A DNA stretch of 64,000 bases from Alteripontixanthobacter sp. (GTDB lineage Bacteria > Pseudomonadota > Alphaproteobacteria > Sphingomonadales > Sphingomonadaceae): positions 2,470,968-2,534,967 of the forward strand of contig JBDVPM010000008.1 of the NCBI GenBank assembly GCA_039968605.1. Direction: 5' to 3'. The notes below the pieces were generated by a model that saw nothing but the letters and a program-made list of their open reading frames with translations, was not told where the DNA came from and searched no databases. Made by a program: the position numbers and the translations under genes. Positions 17,177 to 26,183 of the stretch are shown here, piece after piece. Within the stretch, counting starts at the first letter, position 1. Each line of letters starts with the position of its first letter.

Positions 17177-17956
17177 ATGACCGATATTAACCACGAGCTG
17201 GAGCGCGAAGTATCCGCGATCCGCGCGCTCTCGCGCAAATGCGGTGCAAAGGGCCGGGCGACCGGGCAGGCCGCCCTGCAACGGGATCGCCATTTTTGCG
17301 CGCTGACCGACCTGCTGGCCTCGCGCATCGCCTATCTGGTGCGCCGCTATGGCCTTACCGATATGCGCGAGGATGCCGAGCAGGCCTGCGCCATCGCGGT
17401 CCACCGCGCGGTCGAGGAATTCGACGGCAGGAAGGCGAGCTTCTCCACCTTCGTGACATGGAAATTGCGCGGCGAATTGCAGGCACTGCGCCACCGCACC
17501 CGGCTCGATCAACGTCCCGGTGCCCAGCGCATCGCCGCGCGCACCGTATCGCTGGAAGGCAGCGAGGATTCGAGCGGCGGCGAAGTTCTGGGCATCGCCG
17601 ACGAGGAGGCGCAGAAACGCACCGAATCGGGCGCAAGCGACATGATGGCGCGGCGGCTGGCTGATTCGCTGATCCAGGATTATATCGCCCGGCGCAGGCT
17701 GGGCCGTCCCGATGGCGAAAAGTTGCCGCCCAAACCCGGCACCGTTGCGCCGAACAAGGCCGATGAGCTGGAAGCCAAGCTGCGGCGCGAGAGCCAGATC
17801 GTGAGCAGCCACCTTCTCGGAGTGCCCGATACGGGCGATGACGGCTCGCTATCGAACGAACAGAAGCGCCAGGTAACCCGGCGCGTGCTGCGACATGTTA
17901 CCAAGCAGTTGCGCGGCGATGCCCGCTATGAGGCGGCGCGCGCGACTTTGCATTGA
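17177..17956 (+). CDS. Sigma-70 region 2-like protein lacking region 4
   Basis: A 259-residue protein whose residues about 40-110 resemble sigma-70 region 2: LVRRYGLTDMREDAEQACAI (core-binding 2.1-2.2), then EEFDGRKASFSTFVTWKLRGEL with the aromatic-rich 2.3-2.4 pattern. The rest is helical and charged and has no recognisable region 4 helix-turn-helix, which even small ECF sigma factors normally have. It could be a degenerate sigma factor, an anti-sigma-like mimic or a sigma-derived regulator. It stands alone, converging on the TonB-like gene 7 bp away. Assignment rests on motif recognition only. Confidence 0.6.
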   Translation: MTDINHELEREVSAIRALSRKCGAKGRATGQAALQRDRHFCALTDLLASRIAYLVRRYGLTDMREDAEQACAIAVHRAVEEFDGRKASFSTFVTWKLRGELQALRHRTRLDQRPGAQRIAARTVSLEGSEDSSGGEVLGIADEEAQKRTESGASDMMARRLADSLIQDYIARRRLGRPDGEKLPPKPGTVAPNKADELEAKLRRESQIVSSHLLGVPDTGDDGSLSNEQKRQVTRRVLRHVTKQLRGDARYEAARATLH

Positions 17957-17963
17957 GAGGGCA

Positions 17964-18857
17964 TTAGCCGATGCGGTAAAGCACCCGCGTCACGTAAAAT
18001 GACGACATCGGCTCGCCGGCCAGATCGAGCGCCGGTTCGAATTCGCCGCGCTGCATAATTTCCTGGCATGCCTTGTCGTCGAACTGCTCTGCGACTGTGA
18101 GGTTGGTTATCTTGCAATCGGTGGGCGCGCCTTCGGCATCGATCATGATGCGAACATGCAGATCGGCCTGCGCCCCGCGGTTGAGCGCACCTGAGGGATA
18201 ATGCTGCTGGATTTGCCGCGCCACCATGGGCGCGTTCTTCCACACCGGTTGATGCGCGCGCTGTTCTTCCCGTTCCAGATCCGCGCCCCAATATTCCACC
18301 AGATTGGCCATGCATGTGTTCATGGCCTGATAGGCCGGGCCCATCGGTCCGAGTTCGAGAATGATATCGCGGTCGCCCTGAACCAGCCGCAGATGTTCGA
18401 TCTGCGAACCCTCCGCCGGATCGAGCTTGGCCAGACCGACCGGGAAGCTGGCTTCCTCCTCATCCGCGTCCTCTTCGTTTCCGTCCGGTGCCTCTCCATC
18501 GGTCAGCGACTCGCCGCGAATGGCCTTTTCCCATTTTGCGAATGTATCGCCCGACAAGCGCCTTTCGACCGGAGGCTGGCCCGGTCCGAACTGGACAGTC
18601 AGCTTGCGCGATCGCCGGATGTCTTCAAGCGCACTGCCAGCAAGGACCCACTCCAGCGTTTGCTTCGGCTCGTGCTGCTCCAGTAGCAAGGCGGTCTGGT
18701 CGTCACCCTCTCCAAACACACGCGCCAAGCGGCAGCGCGCCTCGCCATAGTCGAGGTTCCAGGGGCTCGAAGGTTTGATCGTAACGGGTTCGGCAGACGC
18801 GGCCTGCGGAGTGGCAATCAAGGCCGCCACCAGTGTCAGAAAAACAGCTCGCAACAT
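17964..18857 (-). CDS. Exported protein with TonB C-terminal-like domain
   Basis: A 297-residue protein with a Sec signal peptide (MLRAVFLTLVAALIATPQAASA, cleavage after about residue 22). A central region of unknown type follows, with an acidic patch (EEDADEEEA) near 130. The C-terminal 90 residues match the TonB-C pattern: PSGALNRGAQADLHVRIMID, then EGAPTDCKITN and FEPALDLAGEPM. There is no N-terminal membrane anchor or Pro-rich spacer as in true TonB, so it is probably periplasmic and not an energy transducer. The etfA terminator directly abuts its start codon. Confidence 0.75.
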   Translation of the reverse strand: MLRAVFLTLVAALIATPQAASAEPVTIKPSSPWNLDYGEARCRLARVFGEGDDQTALLLEQHEPKQTLEWVLAGSALEDIRRSRKLTVQFGPGQPPVERRLSGDTFAKWEKAIRGESLTDGEAPDGNEEDADEEEASFPVGLAKLDPAEGSQIEHLRLVQGDRDIILELGPMGPAYQAMNTCMANLVEYWGADLEREEQRAHQPVWKNAPMVARQIQQHYPSGALNRGAQADLHVRIMIDAEGAPTDCKITNLTVAEQFDDKACQEIMQRGEFEPALDLAGEPMSSFYVTRVLYRIG

Positions 18858-18894
18858 GAAAAACCCCCGTCGTTCCGAAGAATGACGAGGGTTT
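18858..18894 (-). terminator. Rho-independent terminator of etfA abutting the next start codon
   Basis: Read on the minus strand, aaccctcgtcatt pairs with an arm ending acgggggtt across a short loop, followed by five T. The T-run is one base from the ATG of the downstream gene. Its G-rich 3' arm is the only sequence in Shine-Dalgarno position for that gene. Confidence 0.8.
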
Positions 18895-18920
18895 ATGAAG
18901 CGTTATTGTATGAAAAGCGA

Positions 18921-19853
18921 CTACAATTTCTGCGTCAGCTCCGGCACGATCTTGTAGAGATCGCCGACCAGGCCGATATCGGCGACTTGGAAGATCGGGG
19001 CGTCTTCATCCTTGTTGATCGCGATGATCGTCTTGGAATCCTTCATGCCGGCGAGGTGCTGGATCGCGCCGGAAATACCGATTGCGATATAGACTTCGGG
19101 GGCAACGATCTTGCCCGTCTGGCCGACCTGGTAATCATTGGGGACATAGCCCGCATCGACCGCCGCGCGCGATGCGCCAACGCCCGCGCCCAGCTTGTCG
19201 GCCAGCGGCATAATGTATTCCTGGAAAGTGTCCGCATCCTTCAGCGCGCGACCGCCGGAGACGATGATCTTCGCGCTGGTCAGTTCGGGGCGCTCGCTCT
19301 TGGCAAGTTCCTCGCCCACGAAGCTGGAAATACCAGCATCGCCCGGGCCCGATACCTCTTCGATTTCGGCAGAACCGCCTTCGGCAGAAGCCTTGTCGAA
19401 AGCGGTGCCACGCACGGTTACGACCAGTTTCTCGTCGCTCGATTGCACGGTCGCGATGGCATTGCCGGCATAGATCGGGCGGGTGAAGCTCTTGTCGCCC
19501 TCGACCGAGAGAATATCCGAAATCTGCATCACGTCGAGCAGCGCGGCCACGCGCGGTGCGATGTTCTTGCCCGTGGTCGTGGCAGGAGCCACCAATGCAT
19601 CGTGATGGCCCATCAGATCGGCGACCAGCGGTGCCACATTTTCCGCCAGCTGGTGTTCGTAAGCCGCATCGTCGGCCAGATGGACCTTGCCCACGCCTTC
19701 GATTTTCGCAGCCTGTTCGGCTACCGCCCGGCAGCCCGACCCGGCAACCAGCAAATGGACTTCGCTGCCCATCTGGCTCGCCGCGCCGACGGTTGCCAGC
19801 GTTGCGTCCTTCATTTCGCTATTGTCGTGTTCGACCAGTACCAGCGTTTTCAT
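18921..19853 (-). CDS. etfA: Electron transfer flavoprotein alpha subunit
   Basis: EtfA forms the FAD-binding half of the ETF heterodimer that passes electrons from acyl-CoA dehydrogenases to ETF-ubiquinone oxidoreductase. The 310-residue protein has the N-terminal [11 protein letters not shown] start and the C-terminal FAD domain with [14 protein letters not shown] near 205. The ETF alpha signature follows: [38 protein letters not shown], residues about 238-275. It lies 63 bp downstream of etfB, and the pair is almost certainly one operon ending at the terminator after etfA. Confidence 0.97.
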   Translation of the reverse strand: MKTLVLVEHDNSEMKDATLATVGAASQMGSEVHLLVAGSGCRAVAEQAAKIEGVGKVHLADDAAYEHQLAENVAPLVADLMGHHDALVAPATTTGKNIAPRVAALLDVMQISDILSVEGDKSFTRPIYAGNAIATVQSSDEKLVVTVRGTAFDKASAEGGSAEIEEVSGPGDAGISSFVGEELAKSERPELTSAKIIVSGGRALKDADTFQEYIMPLADKLGAGVGASRAAVDAGYVPNDYQVGQTGKIVAPEVYIAIGISGAIQHLAGMKDSKTIIAINKDEDAPIFQVADIGLVGDLYKIVPELTQKL

Positions 19854-19916
19854 ATCGTCTTACTTTCGATCAGAATGGGGGCAAACGGAATAAGGATGGC
19901 GCGGCGCGAACGGCGC

Positions 19917-20663
19917 TCAGGCGATCCCCTTGGCCTTCATCTTGGCGACCAGCGCATCGACATCCTCGACCTTTTCACCGGCCTGGCGAACCGGCGGTTC
20001 GGCGACGTGGGTGGTGGTCAGGCGCGGGGCGGTATCGACGCCGAAATCGGCCGGGCTCTTGGTGTCGAGCGGCTTCTTCTTGGCCTTCATGATGTTCGGC
20101 AGCGAGGCATAGCGCGGCTCGTTCAGGCGCAAATCGGTGGTGACGATGGCTGGCAGATCCAGCTTGACCGTCTGCAGGCCGCCATCGATCTCGCGCTTCA
20201 CGGTCACGCTGCCATCCTCGACTTCCACCGTATTGGCGAAAGTGCCTTGCGGGCGGCCCATCAGCGCGGCCAGCATCTGGCCGGTCTGGTTGGAATCGTC
20301 GGAGATCGACTGCTTGCCCAGCATCACGATGCCCGGCTGTTCTTCCTCGGCAATCGACTTGAGGATCTTGGCCACGGCCAGCGGCTCGACCTCGTCATCG
20401 GTTTCCACCAGGATGGCGCGGTCCGCACCCATGGCGAGCGCGGTGCGCAGCGTTTCCTGCGCCTTGGCCGGGCCGATTGACACGGCGACGATTTCGTCCG
20501 CCTTGCCCGATTCCTTGATGCGGATGGCTTCTTCCACCGCAATCTCGTCAAACGGGTTCATGCTCATCTTGACGTTGGCCAGATCCACCCCGGACCCATC
20601 CGCCTTGACGCGCGGTTTGACGTTGTAATCGATGACCCGCTTGACGGGCACGAGGATTTTCAT
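19917..20663 (-). CDS. etfB: Electron transfer flavoprotein beta subunit
   Basis: The AMP-binding partner of EtfA. The 248-residue protein starts [18 protein letters not shown]. It has the [16 protein letters not shown] stretch near 38-53 and the ETF beta signature [31 protein letters not shown] around 155-185. The start before KILVPVKRV was chosen because upstream in-frame residues do not resemble the family. Gene order etfB-etfA is the usual one. Confidence 0.97.
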   Translation of the reverse strand: MKILVPVKRVIDYNVKPRVKADGSGVDLANVKMSMNPFDEIAVEEAIRIKESGKADEIVAVSIGPAKAQETLRTALAMGADRAILVETDDEVEPLAVAKILKSIAEEEQPGIVMLGKQSISDDSNQTGQMLAALMGRPQGTFANTVEVEDGSVTVKREIDGGLQTVKLDLPAIVTTDLRLNEPRYASLPNIMKAKKKPLDTKSPADFGVDTAPRLTTTHVAEPPVRQAGEKVEDVDALVAKMKAKGIA

Positions 20664-20689
20664 GGTTCGAAATCCTTTTCCATAATGCT

Positions 20690-20713
20690 GAGGCCGCACG
20701 AATCTGCGGCCTC
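20690..20713. terminator. Possible hairpin between sucC and etfB
   Basis: Perfect 8-bp arms (gaggccgc / gcggcctc) with an 8-nt loop lie in the 112-bp gap between sucC and etfB. A T-run follows only weakly on the plus strand, not in the direction of sucC transcription, so termination of sucC here is uncertain. A second inverted repeat (ggaacg / cgttcc) lies at 20732-20749. Confidence 0.4.
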
Positions 20714-20775
20714 TTTCCATATTCAATGACCGGAACGGCCTAGCGTTCCCTTTACGCTTACGTCAAGGGAACAGC

Positions 20776-21975
20776 TTACGCAGCCTGCTTGACCTCGGCC
20801 ACGATCTTCTTGGCAGCGTCGCCCAGATCGTCGGCGCTGACGATCGGCAGGCCGGAATTTTCAAGGATATCCTTGCCCTGCTGCACATTGGTGCCTTCCA
20901 GGCGCACGACCAGCGGAACCGACAGGTTCACATCCTTGGCCGCCTGGACGATCCCGTCGGCGATTACATCGCATTTCATGATGCCGCCGAAGATATTCAC
21001 CAGGATCCCTTCAACCGCGGGATCCTTCAGGATGATCTTGAACGCTGCGGTGACCTTCTCGGTCGTTGCGCCGCCGCCAACATCCAGGAAGTTGGCCGGG
21101 AAGGCGCCGTTCAGCTTGATGATATCCATGGTCGCCATCGCCAAGCCTGCGCCATTGACCATGCAGCCGATATTGCCGTCCAGCTTGATGTAAGCGAGAT
21201 CGTATTGCGATGCCTCGACTTCCGCGGGATCTTCCTCGGTCTCGTCGCGCATCACCTCGACATCGGGGTGGCGATACAGAGCGTTGCCGTCGAAGCTCAT
21301 CTTGGTGTCGAGCACCAGCAGTTGGCCATCTTTCGTTTCGACCAGCGGATTGATCTCCAGCATTTCGCCGTCGAGATCCATGAACGCTTCGTAGAGCTTG
21401 GCAGTCAGCTTCTGGCAGGCCTTGTTCAGATCGCCTTCCAGCTTCAGCGCGAACGCAACGGCGCGGCCGTGATGCGGCATGAAGCCCTGTGCAGGATCGA
21501 TGGTGATGGTGGTGATCTTTTCGGGCGTTTCATGCGCCACGTCTTCGATATCCATGCCGCCTTCAGTGCTGGCGACCATGGCGACCTGTCCGCTGGCCCG
21601 GTCCACCAGCATGGCGAGGTAATATTCTTCCTCGATATCCACGCCATCGGTCACATACAGGCGGTTCACTTGCTTGCCCTCGTCGCCGGTCTGGATGGTG
21701 ACCAGGGTATTGCCGAGCATGTCCCCGGCATCCTTGCGCACGTCTTCGATGCTCTTGGCGAGCCGCACGCCGCCCTTGGCATCGGGGCCGAGTTCCTTGA
21801 ACTTGCCCTTGCCGCGCCCGCCGGCGTGGATTTGCGACTTCACGACATAGAGCGGGCCGGGCAGCTTTTCGGCCCCGGCCACGGCTTCCTCGACGCTGGT
21901 TGCGGCATAGCCCGTGGGAATGCCGATACCGTATTTCGCGAGCAGTTCCTTGGCCTGGTATTCGTGAATGTTCAT
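20776..21975 (-). CDS. sucC: Succinyl-CoA synthetase (ADP-forming) beta subunit
   Basis: SucC provides the ATP-grasp nucleotide-binding part of succinyl-CoA ligase, which makes ATP from succinyl-CoA in the TCA cycle. The 399-residue length is standard. It starts [17 protein letters not shown] and carries [16 protein letters not shown] near 46-60, [17 protein letters not shown] near 197, and the C-terminal ligase domain [18 protein letters not shown] and [10 protein letters not shown]. The catalytic partner gene sucD, often adjacent, is not here: etfB follows downstream and a divergent phosphatase lies upstream. Confidence 0.97.
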   Translation of the reverse strand: MNIHEYQAKELLAKYGIGIPTGYAATSVEEAVAGAEKLPGPLYVVKSQIHAGGRGKGKFKELGPDAKGGVRLAKSIEDVRKDAGDMLGNTLVTIQTGDEGKQVNRLYVTDGVDIEEEYYLAMLVDRASGQVAMVASTEGGMDIEDVAHETPEKITTITIDPAQGFMPHHGRAVAFALKLEGDLNKACQKLTAKLYEAFMDLDGEMLEINPLVETKDGQLLVLDTKMSFDGNALYRHPDVEVMRDETEEDPAEVEASQYDLAYIKLDGNIGCMVNGAGLAMATMDIIKLNGAFPANFLDVGGGATTEKVTAAFKIILKDPAVEGILVNIFGGIMKCDVIADGIVQAAKDVNLSVPLVVRLEGTNVQQGKDILENSGLPIVSADDLGDAAKKIVAEVKQAA

Positions 21976-22112
21976 GAGCGCTGGGCTTTCCGTGAATTTC
22001 GGGAGGAGGAGGGTTGAAGCTGTTGATCGTTTACGCGCGGCATAAGCATGTATCGGCGCGCTTGAAAAGTGCCCGTATCGTGCGCATGGCTGGTGCGGGA
22101 TGATAGCTTCCA

Positions 22113-22895
22113 ATGATTGACCAGCTCCGCTTTCAGGAAATCGTGCGCGAAGCAGGACGGATCGCCATGGGATTCTGGCCCGGCGCCGGGCACGAGGTCG
22201 ATAGCTGGGAGAAAGAACCCGGCGCACCAGTCTGCGATGCCGATATTGCGGTGGATGTGTTCCTGAAACGCGAATTGGGGGCGCTGCTGCCCGCAGCAGG
22301 CTGGCTCTCCGAAGAAACGGCGGACGATTCCTCGCGGCTGGACAAGCGCCTGATCTGGCTGGTCGATCCGGTGGACGGTACGCGCGATTTCATCCGTGGC
22401 CGGCCCGGCTGGTGCGTTTCCGTGGCCCTGATCAGCGAAAGCCGCCCGTTGATCGGGATGCTGGCCGCTGGCGGGCGGGGCGAGGAATGGCTCGGCATCG
22501 CCGGACAGGGGGCGTGGCGCAATGGCGAGGTGTTGACCGCCTCGACAAGGGCGCAATTTGCCGGATCGCGCGTGCCCGCCGATTCGCTGCCGAGTACCGA
22601 TAGCGACCTGACTTTGGTGGAAAAACCCAACTCGATTGCCCTGCGCGTGGCGATGGTAGGCGCGAATGAGGCGGACCTCGTGGCAACTTTGCGGTGGGGA
22701 TTCGAATGGGATATCGGCGCGGCGACGCTGATTGCGCGCGAGGCCGGGGCCGCAGTCAGCAATGCGTTCGGCGAACCGCTGAATTACAACAAGCGCGATC
22801 CGCGCGCCTTCGGCCTGCTGGTCAGCGCGCCGGCCATCCACGGCGATGCGGTCGAGCGCCTGGCGGAGCGGGCGCGGGTTCTGTCAAAGGAATAG
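22113..22895 (+). CDS. Inositol monophosphatase-family phosphatase (3'(2'),5'-bisphosphate nucleotidase-like)
   Basis: A 260-residue Mg2+-dependent, lithium-sensitive-type phosphatase. The family motifs are present: EET near residue 68-70, [10 protein letters not shown] near 89-98 (metal and phosphate ligands), and [14 protein letters not shown] near 200-213. The [10 protein letters not shown] form fits CysQ-like enzymes that recycle 3'-phosphoadenosine 5'-phosphate, but inositol-phosphatase activity cannot be excluded. It is divergent from sucC with a 137-bp shared upstream region and convergent with the OmpA gene. Confidence 0.88.
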   Translation: MIDQLRFQEIVREAGRIAMGFWPGAGHEVDSWEKEPGAPVCDADIAVDVFLKRELGALLPAAGWLSEETADDSSRLDKRLIWLVDPVDGTRDFIRGRPGWCVSVALISESRPLIGMLAAGGRGEEWLGIAGQGAWRNGEVLTASTRAQFAGSRVPADSLPSTDSDLTLVEKPNSIALRVAMVGANEADLVATLRWGFEWDIGAATLIAREAGAAVSNAFGEPLNYNKRDPRAFGLLVSAPAIHGDAVERLAERARVLSKE

Positions 22896-22916
22896 CGGCT
22901 GCCCCGACACACGAAA

Positions 22917-22942
22917 GGGGCCGAACCTTGCGGTCCGACCCC
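22917..22942. terminator. Hairpin terminator between convergent genes
   Basis: Arms ggggccgaacc and ggtccgacccc pair at nine of eleven positions around a 4-nt loop. On the minus strand the stem is followed by ccctttcgt, so it best serves the OmpA-family gene; the stem may also slow transcription from the other side. Confidence 0.55.
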
Positions 22943-22980
22943 TCCCTGCGACCCTTAACGGGTTCTATTCAGTCAGCAAC

Positions 22981-23676
22981 TTACTGGCCCTGTGCGGCCT
23001 GCACGTCTTCCTGGCTGATCGGGATGATCTTGATTTCGACCCGGCGGTTGAGCGCACGGCCCGATTCGGTGGCGTTGTCACCCACGAAGTAGCGCGGGTC
23101 TTCGCCGAAGCCCTGGCTGCGGATACGGGCCTGCGCCACGCCGCGCGCCACGAGGTAATCCTTCACCGTTTGTGCGCGCCGCTCGGAAAGGTCCTGGTTG
23201 AACGCTTCTCCGCCGGTCGAATCGGTGTAGCCATACACGTCGATCAGGCTGTCGGGATATTTGCGCAGGTTCTCTGCCACCTGATCCAGCGTATCGCGGA
23301 AGCGATTGTTGATCGTCGCGCTGCCGGTGGTGAAAGTCACGCCGTCGGGCAGGTTGACCAGGATTGCCTGGCCATTGTCGACCGAGGTTACATCCACGCC
23401 CGAACCGGCGGTCTGTTCTTCCAGTTCCTTGATCTGTTCGTCCATTTGATAGCCGACATAGCCGCCGACCGCGCCGCCGGCAGCGGCGCCGATGATGCGC
23501 GCGGTCTTGCCGCCGATCAGGCCGCCCAGCAGTGCACCGGCAGCCGCGCCGCCAATGCCGCCGATTGCGGTGCGCGAGACCTTTTGCTCGCCAGTGTTGG
23601 GATCGGTCACACAGGCCGACACGGTTACCAGCGACAATGCGGCAGCGGTCGACATAAGCAGGCGTGATTTTGTCAT
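22981..23676 (-). CDS. OmpA-family lipoprotein with glycine-zipper region
   Basis: A 231-residue predicted outer-membrane lipoprotein: signal peptide with lipobox VSAC at about residues 19-22, then a glycine-zipper stretch at 38-80 (GGIGGAAAGALLGGLIGG and GAAAGGAVGGYVG). The OmpA-like peptidoglycan-binding domain spans about 100-220, with TGSATINN, DVYGYTDSTGG, LSERRAQTVKDYL and NRRVEI. The domain anchors the outer membrane to peptidoglycan through diaminopimelate. The ATG after acttacaat was chosen since it starts a clean signal peptide. An EcfG-like promoter lies about 90 bp upstream, suggesting general-stress control. Confidence 0.93.
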   Translation of the reverse strand: MTKSRLLMSTAAALSLVTVSACVTDPNTGEQKVSRTAIGGIGGAAAGALLGGLIGGKTARIIGAAAGGAVGGYVGYQMDEQIKELEEQTAGSGVDVTSVDNGQAILVNLPDGVTFTTGSATINNRFRDTLDQVAENLRKYPDSLIDVYGYTDSTGGEAFNQDLSERRAQTVKDYLVARGVAQARIRSQGFGEDPRYFVGDNATESGRALNRRVEIKIIPISQEDVQAAQGQ

Positions 23677-23765
23677 ATTGTAAGTCCCTTTTATAATTCT
23701 TCTTGCGCGAAGCAGGCGCATCAACCCTTGTTTACCGGGTGCCACCGCATGCGCTCAGCAAGATT

Positions 23766-23790
23766 AACGCCGCCGGGCGCAGCCTGTTCC
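23766..23790 (-). promoter_or_regulatory. EcfG-type promoter upstream of the OmpA-family lipoprotein
   Basis: On the minus strand GGAAC (23790-23786) and CGTT (23769-23766) are separated by 16 nt, the EcfG/ECF15 consensus. It points toward the OmpA gene, whose ATG is 90 bp downstream. Confidence 0.72.
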
Positions 23791-23900
23791 CCGCGCGTAA
23801 TGTTACGAAGCTTTACGCACGCTGGTTCCGGTGCCGCTTTCCAATTGCAGATTTCACGCCTCCGGCTGGCGCGGCGGCGGAATTGTGCTAGCGGGGCGGG

Positions 23901-25205
23901 GTGACCCCGTTCCCCTGGACAGACCTGCTCATTATCGCGTGCCTCATCGTGCTCAATGGCGTGTTCGCCATGAGCGAGCTAGCGATTGTCTCCGCGCGCA
24001 CCGCCAATTTGCGCATGGCCGCCAAGAAGGGCAGCCGCTCCGCCGCCACTGCGATCGCGCTGGCGGCGGACCCGGGCAAGTTCCTTTCCACCGTGCAGAT
24101 CGGCATCACGCTGATCGGGATCATCTCGGGCGCCTACTCCGGCTCCTCTCTCGGCGGGCCTGTCGGGGAGCGGCTGGCCGCGCTCGGTGTGCCTGCGGAA
24201 TATGCGGCCGAGGCGGGCTTTGCGCTGGTCATCGCGCTGACGACCTATTTCGCATTGGTGGTGGGCGAGCTGGTGCCCAAGCAGGTCGCCTTGCGCGCCG
24301 CCATGCCGATTGCGCTGGCGATGGCGCGGCCGATGGCGCTGCTCGCGACAATCGCCGCTCCGGTGGTGTGGGTGCTCGACAGTTCGTCCGCCCTGCTGAT
24401 GCGGCTGATGGGCGTGCGGCCTTCGGGCGAATCGAACGTGACGGCGGAAGAGCTGCACATGATTTTCGCCGATGCGACCCGCTCGGGCGTGTTGGAGGCG
24501 GACCAGCACCAGATCCTGGCCGGCGTGGTGCGCTTGTCGGAGCGTCCGGTGCGCGAATTGATGACTCCGCGAACCGAGCTCGATTGGGTCGATATCGGTG
24601 CGAGCGAGCCCGAGATTGCCCAGGCAATCGAGGACAGCCCGCATTCGCTCCTGCCGGTGGCCGAAGGCTCGCCCGACAAGGTTCTGGGCGTGGTGAAAGT
24701 GCGCGAAGTACTGGCTGCGATGGTGGCCGGGCGCGAAGTTCGGCTCGGTCAGCTGATGCGCAAGGCGGAAGTCCTGCCCGATCAGCTCGATGCGATGGAC
24801 GCCTTGCGGCTGCTCCAGCAATCCGACGTGGCGATGGCGCTGGTGCACGACGAATATGGTCATCTCGACGGGATCGTGACCCCGGTAGACCTGCTGACCG
24901 CGCTGGTCGGCCAGTTCGCCAGCGACCAGGATGAAGGCGATGGCCCCGAAATCGTGGAGCGCGCCGACGGGTCGCTGCTGGTCTCCGGCGCGATGGCCGC
25001 CGATAATCTGGCAGAGCGGCTGGACATCGAATTTGCCGAAGACCGCGAATTCGCCACCGTCGCCGGATACGCCTTGTCGGTATTCAAGAAATTGCCCGCC
25101 GAGGGCGAGTTCTTCGACGACCAGGGCTGGCGCTTCGAAGTGCTCGACTTGGACGGGCGCAAGATCGACAAGGTTTTGGTGAGCGAGATTTCTCCCGAAG
25201 AATAG
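23901..25205 (+). CDS. CNNM/CorC-type membrane protein with CBS domains (hemolysin-family)
   Basis: A 434-residue protein of the CNNM transporter family. The N-terminal DUF21/CNNM region has about four membrane segments (residues 1-200, with AMSELAIVSARTANLRM and VGELVPKQVALR). A CBS-domain pair follows (about 205-335), including RELMTPRTELDWVD and HDEYGHLDGIVTPVDLL. The C-terminal CorC_HlyC domain (about 350-430) has EFATVAGYALSVFKKLP. Family members affect Mg2+/Na+ handling; the old name hemolysin is misleading. A GTG start is used because no ATG precedes the first helix. Confidence 0.93.
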   Translation: MTPFPWTDLLIIACLIVLNGVFAMSELAIVSARTANLRMAAKKGSRSAATAIALAADPGKFLSTVQIGITLIGIISGAYSGSSLGGPVGERLAALGVPAEYAAEAGFALVIALTTYFALVVGELVPKQVALRAAMPIALAMARPMALLATIAAPVVWVLDSSSALLMRLMGVRPSGESNVTAEELHMIFADATRSGVLEADQHQILAGVVRLSERPVRELMTPRTELDWVDIGASEPEIAQAIEDSPHSLLPVAEGSPDKVLGVVKVREVLAAMVAGREVRLGQLMRKAEVLPDQLDAMDALRLLQQSDVAMALVHDEYGHLDGIVTPVDLLTALVGQFASDQDEGDGPEIVERADGSLLVSGAMAADNLAERLDIEFAEDREFATVAGYALSVFKKLPAEGEFFDDQGWRFEVLDLDGRKIDKVLVSEISPEE

Positions 25206-25236
25206 TGGGCGGGGTTCGGGTTACCCGTACCAAGCC

Positions 25237-25647
25237 CTAACTCGGAATAACCGCCTGAGCGGCTTGCCCGTCGCCTTCGGGGGCGGCGATGATGTCGCGG
25301 GTCAGTGCGCCCTTGGCCACCGTGTTGGTCTGCGCATCGCCGACCGAGCTGCGGATGCCGGGATCGGCCTGTCCGGCGCGGTCGAGCACGCTGGTTTCCA
25401 CTTCGCTGCGCGCGGCGGGGCCGCCGAACAAGGCGTCGAGCGCCTGCTCGCTGGCCGTGCCTTCGGTCGGGCGCGGGGCACCGGCGCTGGGCGGCACCAG
25501 GTTGAAATCGGGCGGCACCACCAAAGGTGCCTGGCGCGATACGGCCATTTCGTCGGGCCGCTCGCGATTGAGGAAGCCGCCGCTGCTGCCGCAAGCGGCC
25601 AGCAGGGTCGAACCGGCAGTTACCAGAAGGATGGTGGTCTTTTTCAT
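25237..25647 (-). CDS. DUF3035 small lipoprotein
   Basis: A 136-residue lipoprotein with signal peptide and lipobox LAAC at residues 16-19. DUF3035-type sequence follows: a PDEMAVSRQAPLVVPPDFNLVPP stretch near 31-53, then a low-complexity Ala/Gly/Pro region. DUF3035 proteins commonly follow lspA in alphaproteobacteria and may mature through that signal peptidase. Function unknown. It begins 17 bp after lspA in the ileS-lspA-DUF3035 operon. Confidence 0.88.
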   Translation of the reverse strand: MKKTTILLVTAGSTLLAACGSSGGFLNRERPDEMAVSRQAPLVVPPDFNLVPPSAGAPRPTEGTASEQALDALFGGPAARSEVETSVLDRAGQADPGIRSSVGDAQTNTVAKGALTRDIIAAPEGDGQAAQAVIPS

Positions 25648-25664
25648 AATATCTCTCCGCAGGC

Positions 25665-26183
25665 TCAGGCCCGCTCTGCCAGTCTGTCGTTTTCACCGTC
25701 CTTATCGCGCACGAAGAAGGAACGGACAAGAATGATGATGACGCCGATGGTGATGGCGGCATCGGCGAGGTTGAAGATCAGGAAGGGGCGAAAGTTTCCG
25801 ATGTGAAAGTCCGCATAATCAAGGACATAGCCGAGATTATAGCGGTCCACAATATTGCCCAGCGCGCCGCCGAGGATCAGCGCCAGCCCGACAATATCGC
25901 CAAGTGCCTTCTCGCGCATCATCCAAACCGCGACGACCGCTGCGATCAGCGCGGTCACGCCGACCAATATCCAGCGCATTTCCAACGAATCCGCCTGGAA
26001 CATGCCGAGCGAGATGCCGTAATTGTGAGTCCGGGTGAGATCGAAAAAGGGGATCAGCTCGATCGTCTGGCGGAGCCGCATCTGCAGATGATCGTCGACC
26101 AGCCACTTGATCGCCTGATCGACCGCGAAGATCGCGGCGGCAATGGCAATGCCTATGCTGCGGTTGCGGGTCAGGATGCTCAT
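25665..26183 (-). CDS. lspA: Lipoprotein signal peptidase (signal peptidase II)
   Basis: LspA is the inner-membrane aspartyl protease that removes the signal peptide from lipid-modified prolipoproteins. The 172-residue protein has four hydrophobic segments and both catalytic aspartate blocks: GGALGNIVDRY near residues 113-123 and FNLADAAITIG near 140-150. The ATG overlaps the stop codon of ileS by 4 bp, so translation is coupled. Sequence upstream of this ATG in the same frame is antisense-like and not homologous. Confidence 0.96.
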   Translation of the reverse strand: MSILTRNRSIGIAIAAAIFAVDQAIKWLVDDHLQMRLRQTIELIPFFDLTRTHNYGISLGMFQADSLEMRWILVGVTALIAAVVAVWMMREKALGDIVGLALILGGALGNIVDRYNLGYVLDYADFHIGNFRPFLIFNLADAAITIGVIIILVRSFFVRDKDGENDRLAERA

